From: a virus | Virus record (IMG/VR): IMGVR_UViG_3300027782_000275 | Location: 1 to 29,436 of that record | DNA length: 29,436 bases | Direction: 5' to 3' (one strand) | Shown: in pieces, positions 8,196 through 15,652 of the stretch | Numbering within the stretch: position 1 is the first letter of the stretch | How the letters are laid out: each line of letters opens with the position of its first letter | Position numbers and translations under genes: made by a program | The notes under the pieces: model-generated | The model's input: only the letters and a program-made list of their open reading frames with translations | Databases searched by the model: none | What the model was told of the DNA's origin: nothing

Positions 8196-11100
8196 TTATG
8201 TCCATGACAAGATAACGATTCCTGAACCACCAGCACCTGCTGCTGATGGACCACCACCACCTCCACCAGAACCTGAGTTTGAAGGCGCAGGAGTTGCCGC
8301 GACTGAAGGATGTGCTCCTCCATTACCACCAATACTTGAACCACCAGTGCCACCGTTAGAAGTAGGAGAATTAACACCACCTCCCCTATCAGTTGCACCA
8401 CCGCCACCAGCAGCATAGAATGTTGGTGCACCTGAAAGAGGTGATGATAATCCAGCACCGCCATTACCACCATTATTGTTTGGAGCACTTGCAGACGGTC
8501 CAGAATTTCCACCTACACCACCAGCACCACCACCGCCACCAGCAAGAGTGATTAATGAAACACCATCATGTCCAGCACCACCAGCATTACCTTGTCCTGG
8601 AGTTCCTGCTCCACCTAGACCGCCAGGAGAAGGAGAAGTTCTATTACCACCACCACCAGAACCACCAGCATTTCCTGTATAAGGTGCAGCGGCTGAAACT
8701 GAACCACCACCGCCACCTATAGCAGTAAATGATGAGAACGATGAATTTGTTCCATTGCTTCCTAATCCTGATGGTGCTCCTCCAGCACCACCCGAACCAA
8801 CAGTGACAGTATATCTTGTACCTAGTGTAACAGGGAATCCTGTACCAGTAAGATATCCACCGCCACCACCACCTCCACCTACATAAGGACCACCGCCACC
8901 GCCGCCACCAGCAACAATAAGATAATCTACTGTAGGAGTCAATGCATTGAAAGAACCAGTTGCAGTATATGTTATTCTTGGAGTTCCAGCAGGTTGTGAT
9001 GCTGAGTGTTTGAGTATCAATATGCCCGAACCACCTGCAGAAGCGGGTGAAGGAGTATTACCACTACCACCGCCACCGCCACCTGTTCCAGGAGTTCCAG
9101 GAGTTTGACCAATAGTTCCTGGCGCACCACCAGCAGGAGCAGGTCCACCTCCGCCACTCCCACCGCCACCATTTCCACCTGCTCCACCATTATAATGTCC
9201 ACCACCACCACCGCCGCCAGCAAGATATACTAATGATCCTAATAAAACGTTTCCTAATCCAGCACCACCTGCGCCACCTATGTTAATGGGTGATGTGCTA
9301 TTATTATTTCCTGCACCACCTGCACCTCCACCACCGCCACCGCCATTAGGCCCACTTTGACCATTCCCACCAGCACTTCCTTGTCCTGGTGTTCCAGGAC
9401 TTCCTGTGCCACTAACGCCACCGTAAGCACCACCACCGCCAGAACCACCAGAAAATGCATTAGGTGCAGCAGAAGTACCACCAGCACCACCGCCTAATGA
9501 TGTGAGTGAAGAGAATGATGAATTTGTTCCATTTGCACCATTGTTGGTACCAGTTGATCCAGTGCCTCCTGCACCGATTGTAACTGTATAAGATTGACCT
9601 GGCGCTACTGAAAATCCTGTTCCTGATCTATAACCCCCCGCACCACCGCCACCGCCTGTTCCACCGCCACCGCCACCTCCAGCAACAAGAACATAATCAA
9701 CCGCAGTAATTCCTGGCGGTGCTGTCCACTCTCCTGATGCTGTAAAAATGTATTTGTCAACAGTTGGTTGTGTCGTAGGAATCGAAACGATGACTATACC
9801 TGAACCACCTGCAAATCCTGGACCACCAGCACCACTAGTGTAACCGCCACCGCCACCACCGCCTCCTGTATTCGGCGTTCCAGCAGTTCCTCCTGCGTCT
9901 GAATTGTTATATGAACCATGTCCACCACCGCCAGTGCCGCCATCACCACCAACGCCATTTTCCATTCCACCACCGCCACCACCAGCATAAGTAACAGGCG
10001 CACCCGATATTGGTGATGCTGTTCCATTACCTCCTGCTGATTTTGCATTCGTGTTTCCAACTTGTCCAGCACCGCCACCGCCACCACCAGCATTTGCTCC
10101 ACCACCACCAGCGTATCCAGCACCGCCATTATTTCCTTGTCCAGGAGTTCCCAATCCACCAGGATCAACTTCATTATTATGAGAAGTTCCACCACCAGAA
10201 CCACCAGTACCACCATTTTCTTCACCTGTGTGTGATCCACCACCACCGCCACCAAATGCTGTTATAGTACCAAATATAGAGTTACTTCCGTTACTTCCAC
10301 GTGCTGTAGTTGTGGACCTAGCACCACCAGCACCAACAACAACTGAAATTACAGAATTTGAACCGACAGGATAACCTGTTCCAGTTAAAAAACCGCCGCC
10401 GCCACCACCACCACCATCAAGTTTTCCACCTCCACCACCACCAGCAACGACAAGATAATCTACTGATGATACATTTGCTGGTGTTATAAATTGACCTGTG
10501 TTAGAAAATGTAAAGATGATGGGAGAAGATGTGGATTGTGTCCATTTGAGAATAATAATTCCTGAACCACCTGCAAATCCTGTTAGATAACCAGCAACTG
10601 GAGAAGAACCACCGCCACCACCACCGCCTGTAAATGATTGACCAGCGGTTCCTATTGTTACACTCCAAGTTCCACCATTACCACCTCCACCTAAACCACC
10701 TTCTCCACCGTTAGATGATGTAATTCCACCACCTGCACGGTCAGTTGCACCTCCACCACCACCTGCATAATAGGTATTATTATATGTTAACCCAATGCCA
10801 CCAATACCACCATTATTGTTTGGTGGAGTATGAGAAGGTCCAGCGTTTCCACCAACAGCACCTGCACCACCACCGCCACCACCTAGAGTGATATTAGTAA
10901 CTCCATCATGTCCAGCACCGCCAGCATTTCCTTGAGTAAGCGTTCCTGCTCCACCTAAACCGCCAGGAGAAGGGGCAGTTCTATTGCCACCACCGCCAGA
11001 ACCGCCAGCATTTCCTGCATGGGGTCCAGTGGCTGAACAAGAACCTCCACCTCCACCAATTGACCAAGGAAGAAATGCGGAACCTGTGCTTGTATTAAAT

Positions 11101-11462
11101 ATGCCTGAATTGGAACCGTTATTGCCAACTGTACTTGCACCAACACTTGCGCCTCCTGCACCAACTGCCATAGTGTATGTTGTTCCTGGCGTTACAGTAA
11201 TTCCTGTACCTGTTTGAAATCCACCCGCACCGCCACCACCACCTACATAACCTCCACCACCAGAACCTCCACCACCAACAATAAGATAATCAACTGAAGA
11301 TACGTCAGTAGGAACTGTCCATGTTTGAGATGCTAAAAATGCTTGTGATACGATACGTGAAGTTGCAGGAGCAGGACCAGGTGCAGCACCACCAGTGCCT
11401 GAACCTATTGCACGGAATCGTTTGAGTGATACTTTGTTTAGTGCTATTCTATTGAGTGACAT
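8196..11462 (-). CDS. Glycine-rich tail adhesin-like protein, four modules (1088 aa)
   Basis: Full-length paralog of the 1096-aa glycine-rich protein that follows it. The N-terminus SLKRFRAIGSGTGG...PGPAPATSRIVSQ corresponds to SLKRFTAPGVGGGG...PAAPTTRIVTQ in that protein. Four modules follow, starting near residue 44, each with a VDYL(I/V)V lead-in, poly-glycine stretches, GTPGQGN and YAGGGGGG pieces, and a GGSGI(V/I)IL closure. The linkers IPTTQPTVDKYIF and ILKHSASQ occur at the same places as in the paralog, and both end ILSWT. The protein is therefore a whole-gene duplicate, not merely a shared domain. No ribosome site is seen, and the ATG lies close behind the small beta gene, so coupling is likely. 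Probable tail adhesin; receptor unknown. Confidence 0.85.
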   Translation of the reverse strand: MSLNRIALNKVSLKRFRAIGSGTGGAAPGPAPATSRIVSQAFLASQTWTVPTDVSSVDYLIVGGGGSGGGGYVGGGGGAGGFQTGTGITVTPGTTYTMAVGAGGASVGASTVGNNGSNSGIFNTSTGSAFLPWSIGGGGGSCSATGPHAGNAGGSGGGGNRTAPSPGGLGGAGTLTQGNAGGAGHDGVTNITLGGGGGGAGAVGGNAGPSHTPPNNNGGIGGIGLTYNNTYYAGGGGGATDRAGGGITSSNGGEGGLGGGGNGGTWSVTIGTAGQSFTGGGGGGGSSPVAGYLTGFAGGSGIIILKWTQSTSSPIIFTFSNTGQFITPANVSSVDYLVVAGGGGGGKLDGGGGGGGGFLTGTGYPVGSNSVISVVVGAGGARSTTTARGSNGSNSIFGTITAFGGGGGGSHTGEENGGTGGSGGGTSHNNEVDPGGLGTPGQGNNGGAGYAGGGGANAGGGGGGAGQVGNTNAKSAGGNGTASPISGAPVTYAGGGGGGMENGVGGDGGTGGGGHGSYNNSDAGGTAGTPNTGGGGGGGGYTSGAGGPGFAGGSGIVIVSIPTTQPTVDKYIFTASGEWTAPPGITAVDYVLVAGGGGGGGTGGGGGAGGYRSGTGFSVAPGQSYTVTIGAGGTGSTGTNNGANGTNSSFSSLTSLGGGAGGTSAAPNAFSGGSGGGGAYGGVSGTGSPGTPGQGSAGGNGQSGPNGGGGGGGAGGAGNNNSTSPINIGGAGGAGLGNVLLGSLVYLAGGGGGGGHYNGGAGGNGGGGSGGGGPAPAGGAPGTIGQTPGTPGTGGGGGGSGNTPSPASAGGSGILILKHSASQPAGTPRITYTATGSFNALTPTVDYLIVAGGGGGGGPYVGGGGGGGGYLTGTGFPVTLGTRYTVTVGSGGAGGAPSGLGSNGTNSSFSSFTAIGGGGGSVSAAAPYTGNAGGSGGGGNRTSPSPGGLGGAGTPGQGNAGGAGHDGVSLITLAGGGGGAGGVGGNSGPSASAPNNNGGNGGAGLSSPLSGAPTFYAAGGGGATDRGGGVNSPTSNGGTGGSSIGGNGGAHPSVAATPAPSNSGSGGGGGGPSAAGAGGSGIVILSWT

Positions 11463-11465
11463 GGT

Positions 11466-11804
11466 TTAAAATGCTTCGATGCCAAATGCTGAGAATGCTA
11501 AAAGAGATGAGTTTGCGTTTACTGATAATCTAGAACCTGCGGCAAGAGTAATGCCAAGTGACATTGTGATTGAATCAAGACCAGGCACATTGATACCATA
11601 AGCAATGTAATTACTATTTGCTGTTACATTTCCTGTAGTGTTTGCTGCAATTCTAAACGCACCACCATTGGCAGCATTTTCATCTAAGTTAGCAATAGTA
11701 ATTGACGATATAATTGCCGAGTTACCTGCTGGAACTGTGTATAAAGTAGTCAATACATTCGCTGATGGATTTGATTGACCTAAAATTTTATATGCTCTTG
11801 CCAT
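11466..11804 (-). CDS. Small beta-rich structural protein, paralog 2
   Basis: A 112-aa paralog of the proteins at 7615-7944 and 28404-28751. It opens MARAYKILGQSNPSANVLTTLYTVPAGNSAIIS, has a central AYGINVPGLDSITMSLGITLAAGSRL segment, and ends AFSAFGIEAF. The first ten residues (MARAYKILGQ) are identical to those of the copy at 28404. The function is unrecognised, and its length and strand pattern suggest a single beta domain. It has a late-promoter-like AATAAATA box 26 bases upstream and a GAGAG-type ribosome site. It ends three bases before the 1088-aa glycine-rich gene, repeating the small-beta plus glycine-rich pairing. Confidence 0.85.
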   Translation of the reverse strand: MARAYKILGQSNPSANVLTTLYTVPAGNSAIISSITIANLDENAANGGAFRIAANTTGNVTANSNYIAYGINVPGLDSITMSLGITLAAGSRLSVNANSSLLAFSAFGIEAF

Positions 11805-11830
11805 TTTTCTCTCTTAGTGTTTGTTTACTT

Positions 11831-11838
11831 TATTTATT
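11831..11838 (-). promoter_or_regulatory. T4-late-like promoter AATAAATA
   Basis: Minus-strand AATAAATA, 26 bases before the ATG of the small beta protein (paralog 2) and directly after the stop of the MAHF-family gene. Position and sequence fit a late promoter for the cassette downstream. Confidence 0.5.
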
Positions 11839-11839
11839 C

Positions 11840-12214
11840 TTAGGAATACAGATCATGTTCATCCCATGATAGAGTGGATTCATTCCAAGTATATGTTTTA
11901 TTTTCAGTTGTTGGTGCAGGAGTTGGGGGATTCCAACCACAACTGCTTTCATCTAGTATCCAAGAAGGATATGGTTTAGGTGGAATAAACGCATCACGGG
12001 TACTATCATATGTGAATCCAACACCAGCATAATTTTTACGGAAACTTCTGTTATATGAAGTTTGTTTCCATGTTTCATGACCTGTTAATTTTCGTAAAAA
12101 CTCTACACCAATTTCTTCTCTTTCTTCACCTTGTGGAGTCATAGTGTCAACATTATTGACAACCAATACTCTTATTACAATATTATCAATTCCTAGTTTT
12201 GCAAAATGTGCCAT
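11840..12214 (-). CDS. Conserved T4-like phage protein, MAHF family (paralog 1)
   Basis: A 124-aa protein of a family I recognise from marine T4-like phages but to which I cannot assign a function. Conserved landmarks are the MAHFAKL opening, VLVVNN, GEEREEIGVEFLRKL (about 28-42), WKQTSYN, RKNYAGVGFTYDSTRDAFIPPKPYPSW (about 59-85) and a Trp-rich C-terminus (TYTWNESTLSWDE). A second copy lies at 21432-21803. The tryptophan/tyrosine-rich C-terminal half suggests a small virion or fibre-assembly domain, which is inference only. It has a ribosome site TAGGAAAC and lies between the decapeptide/glycine-rich fusion gene and a small beta gene. A promoter-like box follows its stop within two bases. 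Confidence 0.82.
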   Translation of the reverse strand: MAHFAKLGIDNIVIRVLVVNNVDTMTPQGEEREEIGVEFLRKLTGHETWKQTSYNRSFRKNYAGVGFTYDSTRDAFIPPKPYPSWILDESSCGWNPPTPAPTTENKTYTWNESTLSWDEHDLYS

Positions 12215-12229
12215 TTTAGTTTCCTATTA

Positions 12230-13426
12230 TCATGTTACAAAACTACTTGTACCAGTGAAAGTGTGTACCGTATACCCACCTGCTGAAGTAATTGTTCCTC
12301 CTGTTGCTCTTTGACCTCCAAGATAACGAACAATCACAATGCCTGAACCACCAGCGATAAATGCTGCCCAAGAAGTATTATTACCTTGTCCACCATTGCC
12401 ACCACCACCACCACCCGTATTGGTTGTACCTGGTGTTGGTTGATTCGAATTTGAATTATAACTTCCGTTACCACCACCACCCAATCCACCATAGCCTAAA
12501 GCAGCAGTTGGCCAAACACCACCACCACCACCACCGCCGTAATATGTTGAGGTACCTGATATTGTTGATGCAAATCCTATACCACCATTACCTGCTATAC
12601 TACCTGATGCAGCGGCTTGTCCTACAGCACCAGCACCACCGCCACCACCGCCAGCATGACTATTTTGGCCATTACCACCATTATTTCCTTGACCAGGAGT
12701 TCCTAGTGCTGCACTAGGAAAAGCAGCATCTCCATTACCACCTGCTCCAGACCCACCTGATGATGCTGCTGTAGTTTGATAGTTTCCACCACGACCACCA
12801 CCAATAGCAGTTAAACTAAAAGCAGTAGAGTTATCACCATTAGCACCAACAACACTTGTAGGGTTACTTCCACCAGAACCGCCAGCACCAACTCCAATTG
12901 GATATGTGGTTCTTGGTGACAGAGTTAATCCTGATCCTGTCAATAGTCCACCAGCACCACCTCCACCAGCATGCCAAACTCCACCTGCACCACCACCAGC
13001 AACAATTAAATAATCAACTTCTAATACATCAGATACTACGTTGGTCCAACCAGCCGTAGGCATATATGATTCAAGTCTACTTAATGTGGTATTGTATCTT
13101 AATGATCCATTTGAAGATGACGTTGGTCGTTGTGCTGTAGTTCCAACAGATACGGCAAAATATCCAGTTGATGTTGTGTTTGCATCATAAGAACTACCAC
13201 CACCACTTCCACCAGAACTTTGTACTGTAAATCGTTGATTGGTAAGTCTACTTGCTGGAGAATCATTCATCAAAAAGAAATCTTCCAACGCATTTGGTTC
13301 TGCTAATTTTACATTTGTAATTGAACCATTGGCAATATTGTTTGAACTAACAGCACCAACACCAATCTTATCGCCTGTTACAGCACCAGTTGCTATACGA
13401 CCCGATTCGACTTTTTGTTCTGGCAT
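12230..13426 (-). CDS. Hybrid tail fibre: decapeptide repeats + connector + one glycine-rich module (398 aa)
   Basis: A mosaic fibre protein. Residues about 5-44 are decapeptide repeats (VESGRIATGA, VTGDKIGVGA, VSSNNIANGS, ITNVKLAEPN), followed by the closing motif ALEDFFLMNDSP. Residues about 80-130 match a common tail-fibre connector (GTTAQRPTSSSNGSLRYNTT...GWTNV). From about 133 a single glycine-rich module runs to GGSGIVIVRYLGG. The last ~25 residues, ending YTVHTFTGTSSFVT, look like the first beta strand of another module, so the module may be closed by a C-terminal strand or a second module may have been lost. It has a strong ribosome site TGGAGGT, and the start overlaps the preceding decapeptide gene (TAATG). 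Likely a virion fibre subunit. Confidence 0.84.
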   Translation of the reverse strand: MPEQKVESGRIATGAVTGDKIGVGAVSSNNIANGSITNVKLAEPNALEDFFLMNDSPASRLTNQRFTVQSSGGSGGGSSYDANTTSTGYFAVSVGTTAQRPTSSSNGSLRYNTTLSRLESYMPTAGWTNVVSDVLEVDYLIVAGGGAGGVWHAGGGGAGGLLTGSGLTLSPRTTYPIGVGAGGSGGSNPTSVVGANGDNSTAFSLTAIGGGRGGNYQTTAASSGGSGAGGNGDAAFPSAALGTPGQGNNGGNGQNSHAGGGGGGAGAVGQAAASGSIAGNGGIGFASTISGTSTYYGGGGGGGVWPTAALGYGGLGGGGNGSYNSNSNQPTPGTTNTGGGGGGNGGQGNNTSWAAFIAGGSGIVIVRYLGGQRATGGTITSAGGYTVHTFTGTSSFVT

Positions 13427-13686
13427 TACATACCTCCAAAGAGAAGAGCATCATCAAAAATTTCAGGAAGTGATACAATATTATTTCCACTTACAGCATT
13501 GTTTGCTATGAGATTACCTGTGATTGTACCTGTAGCAATATCATCACCAGTAATTGTTTGTAATGCAATCAGATTACCTGTAATTGTACCTGCAACAATG
13601 TTATTACCACGAACAGAATTTACAGCAATTTTATCTCCTGTTACGGCAACGGTATCAATTAAATTTGTTCTAACTCTTTGTATCAT
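13426..13686 (-). CDS. Decapeptide-repeat fibre protein (86 aa)
   Basis: An 86-aa protein composed of about six uninterrupted 10-residue repeats: VTGDKIAVNS, VRGNNIVAGT, ITGNLIALQT, ITGDDIATGT, ITGNLIANNA and VSGNNIVSLP. It closes with IFDDALLFGGM, closely similar to the C-terminus FDDAFLLGGM of the partial gene at the right edge. The strict period and the G-N/D turn fit a beta-spiral or beta-helical fibre shaft, probably trimeric (inference). There is no recognisable enzymatic motif. It has an AGGG ribosome site before the ATG and is packed between two other decapeptide-bearing genes, which suggests that the three arose by local duplication and may assemble together. Confidence 0.8.
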   Translation of the reverse strand: MIQRVRTNLIDTVAVTGDKIAVNSVRGNNIVAGTITGNLIALQTITGDDIATGTITGNLIANNAVSGNNIVSLPEIFDDALLFGGM

Positions 13687-13694
13687 GACTTACC

Positions 13695-14345
13695 CTATGG
13701 ATTCTGATTCAGTGCTGTTTGAAAATTAGAGTTTGATGCCAATACCGTATATACATTTGCAGCAGTCTTAATAATATTAAACGAGTATGTGTCAATCGAT
13801 TCTTGTTGTGTTGTTGCATAACCAGGCGCAGAGTTACCTAACCAAAATGGTACTTGCAATGCACTATCAATATACACATTAGCACGATATTTTGTAGCAC
13901 CTTGCTTCAAAAGAATAGCAGAAGAAACTGATTGACCAATAGAAAGTAAACTATTCAGATTGCCACCATTGGAATTATTTGCTCTAAAATTAAACGTTAC
14001 ATTCGCTGTGGTATTTGAAGTAAAATAATAAACGGTATTGTTAGACACATCGATATTTACATTACCACCAACTCCAGTGGTGTAGATATTGGCGGTTTCT
14101 AAAACACGAATTAAGGATAGATTTAAATTTGATGCCAGAGTGTTACTTGATACTGCACCAACACCAATATCATTACCAAGAACCGCACCATCAACAATAT
14201 TGTTTGAATTGATTACGCCTGTTCCTAATAAATTACCTGTGATCTGACCAGCAACAATGTTGTTACCACGAATGGCATTGTCTGCTACTTTTAAACCAGT
14301 AACGGATGTGTTTGCAATTCTATTTGAGCCAATTCTTTGTCCCAC
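13695..14345 (-). CDS. Fibre protein: decapeptide shaft plus shared C-terminal beta domain (216 aa)
   Basis: A two-part protein. Residues about 5-72 are decapeptide repeats (VTGLKVADNA, IRGNNIVAGQ, ITGNLLGTGV, INSNNIVDGA, VLGNDIGVGA, VSSNTLASNL). Residues about 75-216 form a beta-rich domain, RVLETANIYTTGVGGNVNID...LKQGATKYRANVYID...FWLGNSAPGYATTQQ...TVLASNSNF, which matches the last ~150 residues of the 1703-aa protein almost block for block. The start is GTG (14345-14343) behind a strong GGAGG ribosome site. The domain may be a fibre tip or an attachment knob that lets two different shafts share one partner (inference). I do not recognise a named family for it. Confidence 0.83.
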   Translation of the reverse strand: MGQRIGSNRIANTSVTGLKVADNAIRGNNIVAGQITGNLLGTGVINSNNIVDGAVLGNDIGVGAVSSNTLASNLNLSLIRVLETANIYTTGVGGNVNIDVSNNTVYYFTSNTTANVTFNFRANNSNGGNLNSLLSIGQSVSSAILLKQGATKYRANVYIDSALQVPFWLGNSAPGYATTQQESIDTYSFNIIKTAANVYTVLASNSNFQTALNQNP

Positions 14346-14347
14346 TA

Positions 14348-15646
14348 TTAACCTCCAAATACAATTGACATAGCAATTGCTTTACCTGTTGTTGCTGCTG
14401 CATTTGCCGTTACGAATGCACCATTGGCATAAATTCCTGCTGAGTTAGCGGTATTAAATCCTGCATTCGCTTGATTCAATGCCAATTCAATTTTATTATT
14501 TACTGTTGATTGCAGTTTATTAAATGTAATACTACCATCATCTATCACATAAACATTTGCAGCATTACTAAGGGTTGTTACTGAAATGTATTCACCATTA
14601 CTTGGTGTGGTTAAAAATGTAATTGTGTTAGAAGAAGGAATAACACTATATGTTGTTGGTGATTGTAGAACACCATCAATAGCAACAATTAATGCTAGAT
14701 TACTTGTTGGTCTATAACCCAAATCAAAAGAAGGCGTGGTACCATTAGCAGTAGTTTCAAAGTTTCTTACTGTGACATTTGCTGCAACCAATTGAATAGC
14801 AACTGTATTTACGTTTGTGTAAAAGGTAACTACACGAATTAATTCACCGTTTGTTGGTACTTCATCAAGAATAATTGCACTGTTACTTGACGAAACTCCA
14901 TATGCAGTTAGCGGTTGAACTACACCATCAATAGTTACTAATAGTTTTTCTTTTGGTGCAGGATCAAATCCAACATTGAATGTACTGGTTGTTCCGTTAG
15001 ATGTAGTTTCAAATACCGATACTGCAACATTCTGTGTAGCATAATTGATTACAAATGGATTGACTTTTGAGTATCCAACAACACGAATGTTTTCGTTTAA
15101 TCCAGGTGGAGTATTAAATGATATTGAACTGTTTTGATTGTTAGTTGTATACGCAGAATCTGGTTGAACAATACCACCAATAGTAACAAAAATATTGTTG
15201 GCGGTGTATGGTGTATATCCTAAAGCAAAACTTTGTGTTGTTCCATCACCAACAAAGTTGTTTGCATTGACAACGGCACCAATAGAATTTGCCGCATCAA
15301 CAGCATATGGCGTAACTGTTTTATATCCTGCTACACGAACCACTTCTGAAATAGGTGGTGGCGAAGTAAACGAAATTGTATTGTTACCAGAATTAATTAC
15401 ATAATCATTCTCGCTCTGAACAATGCCACCAATCGAAACAAACACCGCACTATTGCCACCAATTGGAGAAAACTGTAAATCAAATGTTGACGTTGTACCA
15501 TCTGCCGTAGTAGTGAATGATGAAACCTCACTGTTTGCTAATGTTACTTGTTGTAATTTCCATCCATACCCGTTATAAATCCAAGTCTTACTTCCTAAAG
15601 TATAAGACTGATTTGTAGTTGGACTGCTAGGAAAATTTAAAGGCAT
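14348..15646 (-). CDS. Tail fibre-like protein with four DGxxQ beta repeats (432 aa)
   Basis: The N-terminus NFPSSPTTNQSYTLGSKTWIYNGYGW (residues 4-29) is a motif common at the start of phage tail-fibre proteins. Four homologous ~65-residue beta domains follow at about 43-108, 130-193, 212-276 and 296-358. Each reads TxxGTTxxFxLxxxP...(F/L)VxIxGxxQ...Y.V...(N)xIxF...P...E.I.V. The C-terminal tail has a short ANAGF/ANGAF segment like the 1703-aa rod and ends TTGKAIAMSIVFGG, a terminal motif I recognise from other T4-like phage tail proteins. A related single domain makes up the 81-aa protein at 24946-25191. It has an AGGGA-type ribosome site, and the gene overlaps nothing but sits six bases from the rod gene. 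Probable virion fibre component; receptor unknown. Confidence 0.83.
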   Translation of the reverse strand: MPLNFPSSPTTNQSYTLGSKTWIYNGYGWKLQQVTLANSEVSSFTTTADGTTSTFDLQFSPIGGNSAVFVSIGGIVQSENDYVINSGNNTISFTSPPPISEVVRVAGYKTVTPYAVDAANSIGAVVNANNFVGDGTTQSFALGYTPYTANNIFVTIGGIVQPDSAYTTNNQNSSISFNTPPGLNENIRVVGYSKVNPFVINYATQNVAVSVFETTSNGTTSTFNVGFDPAPKEKLLVTIDGVVQPLTAYGVSSSNSAIILDEVPTNGELIRVVTFYTNVNTVAIQLVAANVTVRNFETTANGTTPSFDLGYRPTSNLALIVAIDGVLQSPTTYSVIPSSNTITFLTTPSNGEYISVTTLSNAANVYVIDDGSITFNKLQSTVNNKIELALNQANAGFNTANSAGIYANGAFVTANAAATTGKAIAMSIVFGG

Positions 15647-15652
15647 ATTCTA

